Below, one piece after another: positions 43,435 through 52,074 of a DNA stretch of 64,000 bases (positions are counted from its first letter, which is position 1; every line of letters starts with the position of its first letter). A program made the translations under genes and the position numbers. Origin of the DNA: Erythrobacteraceae bacterium CCH12-C2 (GTDB lineage Bacteria > Pseudomonadota > Alphaproteobacteria > Sphingomonadales > Sphingomonadaceae); NCBI GenBank assembly GCA_001556995.1, contig LSKF01000094.1:1-64000 (forward strand). Reading direction: 5' to 3'. The notes beneath the pieces were generated by a model, which had not been told where the DNA came from, made no database searches, and worked only from the letters and a program-made list of their open reading frames with translations.

Positions 43435-44691
43435 TCACCCCCTCCCCGATGGCGCGGATAGGATGGTGACCGCGCACACGGCCTCTTCCGCCCCGAGGAC
43501 GCCGCCGCCATTCTCGGCCAGCGCCAGCCTTGCGCCTTCGACCTGCCGCGGCCCCGCCTCGCCGCGCAGCTGCATCACCAACTCGTGGATCTGGCCGAGG
43601 CCGGTCGCGCCGATCGGGTGGCCTTTGGCTTCGAGCCCGCCCGAAGTGTTGACCGGCACGGCGCCTCCGATCCGGGTCGCCCCGCTTTCGGTGAAGGCCC
43701 CGCCTTCGCCCAGCGGGCACAGGCCGATGTGCTCGATCTGCATGATCTCCCCGACAGCGGTCGCATCGTGCACTTCGGCCAGCGCAATGTCCGCCGGGCC
43801 GACACCGGCCGCCTCGTAGGCGGCGTTGGCTGTCAGGCGCGCGATGTGGCGACCGAGATCGCGGTCGGCGCGGGTAATGCCCGAGCGCAGCGCGGTCGCC
43901 TCAATCCGCACCGCGCGGGCCAGCATGCCGTGCCGCCGTGCCGCTGCGGGTGAGCACACGATCGCCGCCGCCGCCCCGTCGCTGATCGGCGCACACATCG
44001 CCACGGTCAGCGGGAAGGTGACCGCTTTGGCGGCGAGCACGTCCGCCAAGCTCAGCGCCTTGCGATACTGGGCCAGCGGATTGGCCGCGCCGTGGGTGTG
44101 GTTCTTGGCCGCTGCGGCGGCGAACTGGGCGATGGTGGTGCCGTATTCGCGCATGTGCATGCGGCCAAGACCGGCATAGACATCCATGAACGGGCTGTAG
44201 CGCGCCATCCCGGCGAAATCGGACGGAACCGCGACCCCTTCGCCAAGCTGGCGCATGGTCGCGAGTGTCTCCGCGATCCGGCTGACGTCCATCCCGCCCT
44301 CAAATACGCCCTCCAGCTGCTTGGGATCGGGAAAGACCATCTTTTCCGCACCCACCGCCAGCGCGATGTCGCAGGCACCGGCCCGCACGGCCTTTGCCGC
44401 CTCGGCCAGCGCGGTTGCCCCGGTGGCGCAGGCGTTCTCGACGTTGACGATGGGGATGCCCTCGAACCCGAGTTGTCGCAGCGCGACCTGCCCACGGATG
44501 CTTCCCTGCCCCTCGGTCATTCCTTGTGTCGAATTGCCGAAATAGGCCATCTGCACGTCGCCGCGCGACAGGCCCGCATCAGCAAGCGCAGCGGCGATGG
44601 CGACCCCTGCCAGCTCAGCCACGGTCCGATCAGGGAGGCGACCGAATTCGGTCATTCCGACACCTGCGATCAGAGGTATGGCGGCGTTCAT
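43435..44691 (-). CDS. Thiolase of the SCP-x / lipid-transfer type
   Basis: 418 residues from ATG 44691. Non-decarboxylating thiolase-like fold: nucleophile Cys88 in NVENACATGATAL, then LAEVHDATAVGEIMQIEHIG and NTSGGLEAKGHPIGATGLGQ. This group cleaves or condenses branched and sterol-type 3-ketoacyl-CoAs. The start overlaps the enoyl-CoA hydratase stop (ATGA). Confidence 0.88.
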   Translation of the reverse strand: MNAAIPLIAGVGMTEFGRLPDRTVAELAGVAIAAALADAGLSRGDVQMAYFGNSTQGMTEGQGSIRGQVALRQLGFEGIPIVNVENACATGATALAEAAKAVRAGACDIALAVGAEKMVFPDPKQLEGVFEGGMDVSRIAETLATMRQLGEGVAVPSDFAGMARYSPFMDVYAGLGRMHMREYGTTIAQFAAAAAKNHTHGAANPLAQYRKALSLADVLAAKAVTFPLTVAMCAPISDGAAAAIVCSPAAARRHGMLARAVRIEATALRSGITRADRDLGRHIARLTANAAYEAAGVGPADIALAEVHDATAVGEIMQIEHIGLCPLGEGGAFTESGATRIGGAVPVNTSGGLEAKGHPIGATGLGQIHELVMQLRGEAGPRQVEGARLALAENGGGVLGAEEAVCAVTILSAPSGRG

Positions 44692-45485
44692 GCGGGCATC
44701 GCGCCGAACTGGGGCGCGCGCTTCTCGGCGAAGGCCGCGAGGCCCTCGGCAAAGTCGGGGGTCTGGCAATAGGCAGCAAAAGCGGCGCGCTCGGCAGCGA
44801 GCAATCCCGCATCGCCCGCACAAGCGGCGCCGCGCGCCACCTGCTTGACCGCCGCGAGCTGCGCCGGGCTCTTGGTCGCGATCTCCCGCTCGGTCCGCGC
44901 GATCAGCTCCGCAAACTGCGCGGCAGGGGCAATCTCCTGCACCAGGCCGAGCGTCAGGAACCGGCTCGCGGGCAGGGTGCGGCCCGTGCACAGCAGGTGC
45001 ATCGCCGCATGATAGCCGATCCGCCCCGGCAATAGCGCCGCGCCGCCAGCTCCCGGGAACATACCGTAGGTGGCGTGACCGTCCCCGATCAGCGCTTCCT
45101 CGGCAGCGATAATGATGTCACAGGCAAGCGCCAGTTCGAGCCCACCCGCCAGCGTCAAGCCATTAATGGCGGCAATAACAGGCTTGGGACAGGCGCGGAT
45201 GGCGTCGAAGACCTGCGCCGCGCGGTCGATGAACCCGAGAATGTCGACGCTTTCGGTGGCCCCGGCAGCGATAAGGTCAGCCCCGGCGCAGAAAGCGCTT
45301 CCGCTGCCTGTAATGGTGATGACCCGCACCGCGCTGTCCGCGACCGCGTCGGCCAAGGCTGCTTCCAGCGCTTGGATCAGGGCCGAATTGATTGCGTTGC
45401 GGCGTGCTGGACGGTTCAGGGTCAGCCTTACAGCATGACCTTCCAGCGCGACCCGCAGCGGCGTGTCTCGGGACGCAGCTTCCAT
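44688..45485 (-). CDS. Enoyl-CoA hydratase/isomerase (catabolic operon)
   Basis: 265 residues. Crotonase fold: LTLNRPARRNAINSAL, oxyanion GSGSAFCAGADLI and NGLTLAGGLELALACDIIIA. Adds water to the enoyl-CoA. GAGGAG lies upstream of ATG 45485. First structural gene of the minus-strand catabolic operon; an 88-bp spacer to the TetR stop may hold the promoter, though none is obvious. Confidence 0.9.
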   Translation of the reverse strand: MEAASRDTPLRVALEGHAVRLTLNRPARRNAINSALIQALEAALADAVADSAVRVITITGSGSAFCAGADLIAAGATESVDILGFIDRAAQVFDAIRACPKPVIAAINGLTLAGGLELALACDIIIAAEEALIGDGHATYGMFPGAGGAALLPGRIGYHAAMHLLCTGRTLPASRFLTLGLVQEIAPAAQFAELIARTEREIATKSPAQLAAVKQVARGAACAGDAGLLAAERAAFAAYCQTPDFAEGLAAFAEKRAPQFGAMPA

Positions 45486-45573
45486 GTGCTCTCTCTCTCC
45501 TCAAAGAGAGTTAGATCACAAGAAAGCGATGCTCAACATAATTTTTTAGCCAGCTATATTTTTATACCGAACC

Positions 45574-46218
45574 CTACGTTTTTGCGCGGTTGCCGAAAAG
45601 CAGCTCCGCCAGCAGCGAAATGTGCGACAGCAAGGTTTCCACGGCCTGATCCTTGTCATGATGCGAGATGCCGATGTAGGCATAAAACCCCGCCTTCCCG
45701 AGCGCATAGAACACTCTACCGAGTTCATCGGGTGACATTCGCCGACCCGGTGAAGCGATATCCTGGGCGTCGCACCGCCGCGCTATCGCCTTACCGATCT
45801 GCGCTGTTAAATGGTCCTCGACCACCAGCCATCGCTTCACATAGGCTTCCGGCGCGAGCAGCATTTCCGCCACAACGTGACGCCACAATTCCGGCTCGAT
45901 ATGTCCGATCGCAGCGAATGCCTTGCGAAAGATATCGACGATTTCGTCCTGAATGCTCGGATACTCGACCGATTCGTCGATCACCGCGGCAAGGTCGAGC
46001 GCTTCTGACTCGAAAATGCAGAACAGCAATTCCGACTTCGACGGGAAATAGTTGTAGACCGTCCCGACCGATACGTCCGCTAACCGGGCGATATCGTCAA
46101 ACATGACGCTGGCATAGCCATGCTCTGTGAAGAGCTGCTTGCCACGGAGCATGATCTCTCGACGGCGCTGCTCCTTCTTGCGCTGGCGCAACCCGGGAGG
46201 CTTCACTGGCTTATTCAT
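45574..46218 (-). CDS. TetR-family regulator of the catabolic operon
   Basis: 214 residues from ATG 46218. N-terminal HTH: REIMLRGKQLFTEHGYASVM, FDDIARLADVSVGTVYNYF, PSKSELLFCIFE. The ligand domain ends LSHISLLAELLFGNRAKT. It lies upstream of the nine catabolic genes on the same strand and is most likely their repressor, induced by a pathway intermediate (often an acyl-CoA). Confidence 0.88.
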   Translation of the reverse strand: MNKPVKPPGLRQRKKEQRRREIMLRGKQLFTEHGYASVMFDDIARLADVSVGTVYNYFPSKSELLFCIFESEALDLAAVIDESVEYPSIQDEIVDIFRKAFAAIGHIEPELWRHVVAEMLLAPEAYVKRWLVVEDHLTAQIGKAIARRCDAQDIASPGRRMSPDELGRVFYALGKAGFYAYIGISHHDKDQAVETLLSHISLLAELLFGNRAKT

Positions 46219-46536
46219 GATGCATCTACGAGGGTAACTTCCGGTCTTTACGGCAGTAGCAAAACGTGCGGTGTGCTCTAGCGACATCCGGGTTCTGCGC
46301 CAAGATTGCTGCTGGCAAGGGCCGTCGTCGCAATCATGGGGTTCCGCATTCGGAACGGCGCACCGGGCGGTCCGCTGACCGAGGGCGACACCATGCCAAG
46401 GGGAAGATACCCTTGCGGGATAAAGCCCATGAAATTCCGCAAGAAGGCGAAGGATGACTTGGGCCAAAATCCCTCTGGACCCATTTGACATGATAATTAT
46501 CATGTGAGATTGGAGTTTCGCGTAGGAGGCCAAGCT
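46219..46536. other. Divergent regulatory region between two TetR genes
   Basis: 318 bp, less GC-biased in codon pattern than its surroundings. Apart from the palindrome at 46488-46505 nothing firm was seen. A 60-codon ORF at 46306-46488 lacks homology and a ribosome site. Confidence 0.6.
46488..46505. promoter_or_regulatory. 18-bp perfect palindrome, probable TetR operator
   Basis: ACATGATAATTATCATGT is perfectly symmetrical and ends 31 bp before the ATG of the second TetR gene, where it would block the promoter. Length and position are those of TetR-family autoregulatory operators. Confidence 0.7.
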
Positions 46537-47130
46537 ATGAAGCGTGCTGAACAAAAGGCGGCGACGAGGGCGATGATTCTCGGACTCGCCGCGCAGCGCC
46601 TTCGCGAGGAGGGTTTGGCGGGGAACGCGGTCCACCGTCTGATGCGTGACTGCGGGCTGACCCATGGAGGCTTCTATGTCCACTTCCCGAGCAAGGAGGC
46701 GCTCGACGTGGCAGCCCTCGAAGCAGCGATGGCAGAACATGAGGCCCGGGACGCCGTCATCCCTGCAGACCTGCCTCGCGCCGAGCGGCGCAAACAACGG
46801 GCGCGTCGGTATCTGTCGCGGCAGCATCGTGATCAAACCGCTCAGGGTTGCCCACTCGCAGCCCTGCTGAGCGAGGCGGCGCATGGGTCCGAGGCGCTTC
46901 GCGAGGCGTATCAGCGCCTGCTCGCGGGCGCGGTCACTGATGCGGGCGATGCGGACGGCGCCGCACCGCCCTCCGAGGAACTGGCGCTTATCGCGCTCGC
47001 CATGGGCGGGCTGGCGCTGGCACGGGCGGTACCCGATGCAGCGCTCTCCGATGCGATCCTCGCGTCCTGTCGCGATGCCAGCGCGCGGCTCGCTGACGCC
47101 TATGAACAAACTGCAGGAGACCTGACATGA
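46537..47130 (+). CDS. TetR-family regulator of the molybdoenzyme operon
   Basis: 197 residues from ATG 46537 (AGGAGG eight bases upstream). N-terminal HTH contains VHRLMRDCGLTHGGFYVHF and PSKEALDVAALEAAMAEH, the YxaF/LmrA-like subgroup with a recognition helix containing THGGFY. Its last codons overlap the molybdopterin oxidoreductase ATG by four bases (ATGA), so regulator and enzyme share a transcript. The palindrome just upstream is its likely operator. Confidence 0.88.
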   Translation: MKRAEQKAATRAMILGLAAQRLREEGLAGNAVHRLMRDCGLTHGGFYVHFPSKEALDVAALEAAMAEHEARDAVIPADLPRAERRKQRARRYLSRQHRDQTAQGCPLAALLSEAAHGSEALREAYQRLLAGAVTDAGDADGAAPPSEELALIALAMGGLALARAVPDAALSDAILASCRDASARLADAYEQTAGDLT

Positions 47131-49403
47131 GCGACATCTGGAAGCCCACCGCCTGCCTGATCTGTTCACTGAATTGCGGGATCGAGGTTCAGACCGAGGG
47201 TGGCCACATCACCCGCGTGCGCGCAGACAAGAACCACCCCGTCAGCCAAGGCTACTTGTGCGAGAAGGCACAACGGATGGACGCCTACCAGCAGGGCCGC
47301 GACCGACTGTCCTCGCCGATGCGCCGCCGCGGGGACGGCACCTACGAGGCGATCGACTGGGACACCGCGATCAGCGAGATTGCCGCCAAGCTCGCTGCAG
47401 TACGCGATGCGCACGGCGGCGAAAGCATCTTCTATTACGGCGGCGGCGCTCAGGGGAACCATCTGCCCGGCGTCTATTCGCAAAGCACGCTGGCAACCCT
47501 CGGCGTGCGTTACCGCTCGAACGCGCTGGCGCAGGAGAAGACCGGCGAGGCCTGGGTGCAGGCGCGCATGTTCGGCTGCGGCATCCACCACGATTTCGAG
47601 CACGCCGAGGTCGGCTTGCTGATCGGCAAGAACCCGTGGCAATCGCACGGCTTCCCGCGCGCGCGGCTGGTGCTGCGTGAGATCGCTGCGGACCCAAACC
47701 GCGCGCTGATCGTGATCGACCCGCGCAAGAGCGAGACCGCGGCGATGGCCGACTTCCACCTCGCAATCCGCCCGGGCACCGACGCGTGGTGCCTCGGCGC
47801 GCTCGCCGCGATCCTGGTGCAGGATGGCCTCGCCAACCGCGACTGGATGGCCGAGCACGTCACCAATGCCGAACCGGTGCTGGAGGCGCTCGGACGCATC
47901 CCAGTGAGCCAGTTCGCCGATGTCTGCGGGGTTGAGGAGGCGCTGCTGCGCGGTGCCGCGCGGCGCATGGCGGCGGCCGAGACGATGGCCTCGATGGAGG
48001 ATCTCGGCATGCAGATGGGGGTGCACTCCACGCTCGGCTCCTATCTCCACCGCCTCATCATCGGGCTGACCGGTGCCTTCGGGCGGAAGGGGACGAGCTA
48101 TGCCTTCATCCCCTTCCGCCCGCTGGGCGCTGGTGGGGGCGGGGCGTCTCCGGCGAACAAGCCCTCCGGGGAGCGCAATTTCCGCCGTTCTCCCGTCACT
48201 GGCTTCCCGGTCGTGATGGGCCTCATTCCCTGCAACGCGATCACCGAGGAAATCCTCACCGATCACCCGCACCGCTTCCGCGCGATGATCATTGAGAGCG
48301 CGAACCCGGTCCATTCGCTCGCAGATTCAGCTCGGATGCGCGAAGCCCTGCGTGCGCTCGATGTCAGCGTGGTGATCGACGTCGCCATGACCGAAACCGC
48401 GCGCGCGGCCGATTATGTGCTCCCCGCCAGCAGCCAGTTCGAGAAGGCCGAGGCGAGCTTCTTCAACTTCGAGCCTGAAGCCAACGCCTTCCAGCTCCGC
48501 CATCCGCTGCTCCCGCCGCGTGACGCCACATGGGAGGAAGGTGCGATCCATGCGGCCCTCTGCGAGGCACTCGGCGCGTTCGGCGAGACTGAGGTCGCCC
48601 CCCTGCGCGCGGCGGCGGAGCAGGGGTTCGATGCTTTGGCGATGGCCTTCATGCAGACCATCGGCGTCAATCCGGCGTTGATGCCGGTCGCATCGGTGCT
48701 GCTCTACCGCGCGCTGGGCCCGGTGCTGCCCGAGGGTATGAGCAATGCCGCAGGCGTGTGGGGCGTTGCGCAGCTGTTCGTGCAGTCCTTCCCGGAAGAA
48801 GCTGCACGTGCCGGATATGCCGGGCCGTTGGCGGGCAACCGCCTGTTTGAAGCGATCCTCGGTTCACCCTCGGGCACGGTCTTTGCGCGACAGGACAGCG
48901 AAGACAGTTGGAAACGCCTGCGCAGCCCCGGCCAGCAGATAAACCTCCACATCCCCGAGATGATCGAAGCGCTGCTAGCGCTCGATCCGGCAGGCCCGCC
49001 ACGCGATACCGATTACCCCTTCATCCTCTCGGCCGGCGAGCGCCGGACCGAGACCAGCAACACCTCGATCCGCAACCCCGACTGGCTGAGGAAGGGCGAG
49101 CTCGAGAGCACCTTGCGCATCCATCCGGAGGATGCCGCCGCGTTGGGTCTGGCTGACGGGGCGGCGGTCGAAGTCGTCTCCCGCCGTAGCCGCGCACGCA
49201 CCGTCGTCGAGGTGCACGACGGCAACCGCCGCGGCCATGTTTCGCTACCCAACGGGCTGGGGCTCGATGTCGCAGGGCCGGATGGCGCAGTGCGCCGTCA
49301 CGGCGTCGCGCTCAATGAACTCACCGATTACCGCTGGCGCGATCCGGTGGTCGGCACACCGTGGCACAAATATGTGCCGGTGCGGCTCGAGCCGGTCAGC
49401 TGA
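47127..49403 (+). CDS. Molybdopterin oxidoreductase, DMSO reductase family
   Basis: 758 residues, cytoplasmic (no signal or Tat motif). N-terminal [4Fe-4S] motif C10-x2-C13-x3-C17-x27-C45 with Lys47. Bis-MGD-binding segments: FGCGIHHDFEHAEVGLLIGK, VIDPRKSETAAMADFHLAIR and, near the C-terminus, ETSNTSIRNPDWL. In formate dehydrogenase and nitrate reductase a Cys/Sec lies near residue 136; here that stretch reads SNALAQEKTGE, without Cys, Ser or Sec (aligned by eye). The crotonase and mobA genes follow directly. Substrate unknown. Confidence 0.9.
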   Translation: MSDIWKPTACLICSLNCGIEVQTEGGHITRVRADKNHPVSQGYLCEKAQRMDAYQQGRDRLSSPMRRRGDGTYEAIDWDTAISEIAAKLAAVRDAHGGESIFYYGGGAQGNHLPGVYSQSTLATLGVRYRSNALAQEKTGEAWVQARMFGCGIHHDFEHAEVGLLIGKNPWQSHGFPRARLVLREIAADPNRALIVIDPRKSETAAMADFHLAIRPGTDAWCLGALAAILVQDGLANRDWMAEHVTNAEPVLEALGRIPVSQFADVCGVEEALLRGAARRMAAAETMASMEDLGMQMGVHSTLGSYLHRLIIGLTGAFGRKGTSYAFIPFRPLGAGGGGASPANKPSGERNFRRSPVTGFPVVMGLIPCNAITEEILTDHPHRFRAMIIESANPVHSLADSARMREALRALDVSVVIDVAMTETARAADYVLPASSQFEKAEASFFNFEPEANAFQLRHPLLPPRDATWEEGAIHAALCEALGAFGETEVAPLRAAAEQGFDALAMAFMQTIGVNPALMPVASVLLYRALGPVLPEGMSNAAGVWGVAQLFVQSFPEEAARAGYAGPLAGNRLFEAILGSPSGTVFARQDSEDSWKRLRSPGQQINLHIPEMIEALLALDPAGPPRDTDYPFILSAGERRTETSNTSIRNPDWLRKGELESTLRIHPEDAAALGLADGAAVEVVSRRSRARTVVEVHDGNRRGHVSLPNGLGLDVAGPDGAVRRHGVALNELTDYRWRDPVVGTPWHKYVPVRLEPVS

Positions 49404-49417
49404 GAAAAGGAGGAAGC

Positions 49418-50194
49418 ATGTCAGAGCCGCAGGTTACCCACGAACGCGTGGGCCATATCCTCAAGATCATCATCGACAACCCGGCGAAGAAGAACGCCTT
49501 CATCCCCGAGATGATGGAACAGCTAAGCGATGCACTGACCCTGCTCGACCGTGAGGACGACCTGTGGGTGGGGGTGCTGTGTGCGGCGGGCGATCATTTC
49601 ACCGCCGGTCTCGACATGCCCAAGTTCTTCGGCCCCGGCGCGACCGCGAAGCCGCTGAAGGAGGGCAACGTCGACCCCTTCGGTCTCGTTCGCCAGGGCC
49701 GCAAGCCGCTGGTCACCGCGGTGCAGGGGATCTGTTTCACCATCGGCATCGAGATCGCGCTCGCGGGCGACATCATTGTCGCCGCCGAGGATAGCCGCTT
49801 CTGCCAGATGGAAGCCAAGCGAGGGATCGCGCCGCTGGGGGGCGCGCATTTCCGCTACATCACTCGCGCCGGGTGGGGGAACGCGATGTATCACCTCCTC
49901 ACCTGCGACGAGTTCGGCGCGGCCGAGGCCTTTCGGATAGGTCTTGTGCAGGAGGTCGTGCCGGTCGGTACCCAGATTGACCGCGCCATGGCTATCGCCG
50001 AAATGATCGCCGCCAACGCGCCGCTCGGCATCCTTGCTACCAAGGACGCAGGACGCCAATTCATCACCGAGGGTGAGCAGGCGGCCATCGCAGCGATCCC
50101 GGGAATCCGTGCAAAAGTCATGGCCAGCGCGGATGCGGCTGAGGGTATCCGCTCGTTCATCGAACGCCGCCCTGCCGTGTTTCGGGGAGCATAA
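49418..50194 (+). CDS. Crotonase / enoyl-CoA hydratase family protein (molybdoenzyme operon)
   Basis: 258 residues from ATG 49418 (AAAAGGAGGA upstream, a near-perfect site). Crotonase fold: IIIDNPAKKNAFIPEMMEQL, oxyanion AAGDHFTAGLDMPKF and GICFTIGIEIALAGDIIVAA. The second oxyanion region IGIEIAL differs from the usual GGG, so it may be an isomerase or a different crotonase activity. It is 14 bp after the Mo enzyme and 6 bp before mobA. Confidence 0.88.
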   Translation: MSEPQVTHERVGHILKIIIDNPAKKNAFIPEMMEQLSDALTLLDREDDLWVGVLCAAGDHFTAGLDMPKFFGPGATAKPLKEGNVDPFGLVRQGRKPLVTAVQGICFTIGIEIALAGDIIVAAEDSRFCQMEAKRGIAPLGGAHFRYITRAGWGNAMYHLLTCDEFGAAEAFRIGLVQEVVPVGTQIDRAMAIAEMIAANAPLGILATKDAGRQFITEGEQAAIAAIPGIRAKVMASADAAEGIRSFIERRPAVFRGA

Positions 50195-50200
50195 GGCACA

Positions 50201-50866
50201 ATGCCCGGTAGCGGTCGGCAGGCGCTGACCGATGATAAGCCCCCCTTGGTCCCCGAGGGGGACAAGGCCGCTATATTGCCAGACATTGCCGTGTGCATTC
50301 TGGCGGGGGGAACATCGCGCCGGTTCGGCAGCGAAAAGGCCTTCGCCGACCTGTGCGGCAAACAGCTTTTGGCACATGTCATCGACAATATCCTGCCGCA
50401 GACGAGAGGCCCGGTGCTGCTCAACGCCAACAACCCGGCAGCCTATGAGAGCTTCGGCCTCCCGATCCTTCCCGACGGCGAGTGGGTCGGAGCAGGACCG
50501 CTATCCGGCATTCATGCCGCCTTGCAATGGGCTTCCGGTGCGGCGCGCGAACAGGTTGCCACCCTCGCGGTTGACCAACCCTTTCTGCCGCAGTCCTACA
50601 TTGCAACCCTGTTGCAGAAGCGAGCCCCTGTCATCGCAAAATGTGGCGAGCGCCTGCACCCGATCAACGCCATTTGGTCCGTCACTGATTTGTCGGCACT
50701 TTGCGCTTATCTCGAAACGGGCAAACGGGATGTGCATGGCTGGGCCGAAATTCTTTCAGCAGACATCGTCGAGTTTCCCGTCGGAGATGGCGACTTCGAC
50801 CCTTTCCTGAACGTCAACACGCAGGCTGATATGGCGAGGGCAGGTCAGATCATGGGTCAGCCTTGA
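50201..50866 (+). CDS. mobA: Molybdenum cofactor guanylyltransferase MobA
   Basis: 221 residues. Attaches GMP to molybdopterin to make the MGD cofactor required by DMSO-reductase-family enzymes. CILAGGTSRRFGSEKAF (nucleotide and Mg binding), GPLSGIHAAL, and AVDQPFLP are MobA motifs; C-terminal FLNVNTQADM. The ATG at 50201 adds about 27 residues before the core; a TTG at 50276 with GAGGGGGAC upstream is an alternative start. Co-transcribed with the Mo enzyme it likely serves. Confidence 0.88.
   Translation: MPGSGRQALTDDKPPLVPEGDKAAILPDIAVCILAGGTSRRFGSEKAFADLCGKQLLAHVIDNILPQTRGPVLLNANNPAAYESFGLPILPDGEWVGAGPLSGIHAALQWASGAAREQVATLAVDQPFLPQSYIATLLQKRAPVIAKCGERLHPINAIWSVTDLSALCAYLETGKRDVHGWAEILSADIVEFPVGDGDFDPFLNVNTQADMARAGQIMGQP
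50244..50267 (+). other. Strong stem-loop at the start of mobA
   Basis: CCTTGGTCCCC (50244-50254) pairs with GGGGACAAGG (50258-50267) around loop GAG, ten pairs with one bulged G. It is inside the annotated mobA N-terminus, or just upstream of the core if translation starts at TTG 50276. No U-tract follows. Confidence 0.45.
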
Positions 50867-51085
50867 GTCTTGGCCCTGCCAGTATTGGCGAAGCGAACAA
50901 GAGCAACGACCGGGCGGACCAAGGTCACGTCGTCTTTGTGTATTGAAAGGCGCGTGGACGGCGGCGACGCGCAAACGTTGCGCATGCCTCGGCTCATTGC
51001 CGGAAATTCTCGGTCCTGTCACGGGACGCAGCACCCGATCGATGGCAAGGGCACCGCCAACTGCAAACAGAGCGTTGACTCTTAC

Positions 51086-51101
51086 ATCTACATATGTTGA
51101 A
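51086..51101. promoter_or_regulatory. PadR-type operator, copy 1
   Basis: ATCTACATATGTTGAA: half-site ATCTACAT facing ATGTTGAA around CATATG, directly before the padR ATG at 51110. It shares the ATCnACATATGTnGA core with the site at 53201. Confidence 0.6.
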
Positions 51102-51109
51102 CGTACATC

Positions 51110-51412
51110 ATGCCACGTGATCGACGTCCTTCGAAACAAATGCGGGCGCTGCTCAGCGCTCTTGCCGCCAGACCGCTGGAATGGCGCCACGGCTATGACC
51201 TCATGAAAGAGGCGGGCTTGCTATCCGGCACACTCTATCCGCTACTTATCCGAATGACTGATAAAGGACTGGTGGAAGCCGAATGGCATGATCCCGTCCA
51301 GCCAGGCCGCCCCGCGAGGCACGCCTATCGATTGACGACCACCGGGCTTGCGCTTGCACAGTCGATCGAGGTTGATTCATCGTCGCCCGATGCTCCTGGT
51401 CTGCCGGCATGA
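51110..51412 (+). CDS. PadR-family transcriptional regulator
   Basis: 100 residues, a compact PadR (no C-terminal dimer helix beyond about 85). Winged helix: MRALLSALAARPLEWRHGYD, LMKEAGLLSGTLYPLLIRM, TDKGLVEAEW, then GRPARHAYRLTTTGLALA. PadR proteins are usually repressors responding to small molecules. The stop overlaps the next ORF by four bases. A palindrome overlaps its promoter region. Confidence 0.9.
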   Translation: MPRDRRPSKQMRALLSALAARPLEWRHGYDLMKEAGLLSGTLYPLLIRMTDKGLVEAEWHDPVQPGRPARHAYRLTTTGLALAQSIEVDSSSPDAPGLPA

Positions 51413-52068
51413 AGACCGCGATTGCCAGATGCATCATCGCAATAGCTGTGCGATGCCTGGGTGATCGGCGGCATCAATGGGCGTCGGCCATGGCGGCCGA
51501 GTTCGAGACAGCTCTCGACGAAGGGGAGCCGCTGAGCTTTGCCGTCGGCTGCCTTGCTACCGCGCTTGGCGAGATGCCGAAGCACGAAGAGGGACGGTTC
51601 TCTCTGGCCAGTCACATCTTGGCCCTTGGCGTGATGTTGCCTATCGCTGCGTTGCTCGTATCAAGCGTGCCGCGCGGCTTTGCATTTCTGGCACCCAGCG
51701 CTGAGAGCGCTGCCGTGCTGCTGGGGAGCGGCTACCCTTCTTTCGGCATCAACGAAGCCAATCTGGTGGGGCTCCCACTGATGGCGTTGTTTACGCTGGC
51801 ACTCGGTTTCGGACATCTGGCATTGGCTTGGGCCATTCTCGAGCGCGACTGGAGGCGCGTCACAGCCATAGGCTCCATGGGTGCGGCGATCGTCGTGACC
51901 TTGCTGGTGTTCAGCAGCATTCTGTTCTTCGGTGATGGTAGCGCCATACCGCAGGCGGTCATCATAGCGCTCGAACTTGTTGCAGTCTGGGCATTGGTCG
52001 GTTGGCACGCAGGTTTGCCCAACCCGATCAATCTGCAAGGCCGTTACTGCGCACACCGCGGTTGCTGA
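51409..52068 (+). CDS. Membrane protein encoded with PadR
   Basis: 219 residues, ATG inside the padR stop. Short N-terminal segment RCLGDRRHQWASAMAAEFET, then four hydrophobic spans (about 68-88, 110-145, 150-172, 180-200). Such PadR-linked small membrane proteins are common in sphingomonads; function unknown. Codon use is less GC-biased than the catabolic genes. Confidence 0.75.
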   Translation: MKTAIARCIIAIAVRCLGDRRHQWASAMAAEFETALDEGEPLSFAVGCLATALGEMPKHEEGRFSLASHILALGVMLPIAALLVSSVPRGFAFLAPSAESAAVLLGSGYPSFGINEANLVGLPLMALFTLALGFGHLALAWAILERDWRRVTAIGSMGAAIVVTLLVFSSILFFGDGSAIPQAVIIALELVAVWALVGWHAGLPNPINLQGRYCAHRGC

Positions 52069-52074
52069 ACCATC

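Noticed and set aside
33950..46218. Attachment-site duplicate of the tRNA-Arg 3' end
   Set aside because: No second copy of the T-arm or acceptor sequence found by eye and no integrase present.
46306..46488. 60-codon ORF between the TetR genes
   Set aside because: No ribosome site, no similarity, and it runs into the palindromic operator.
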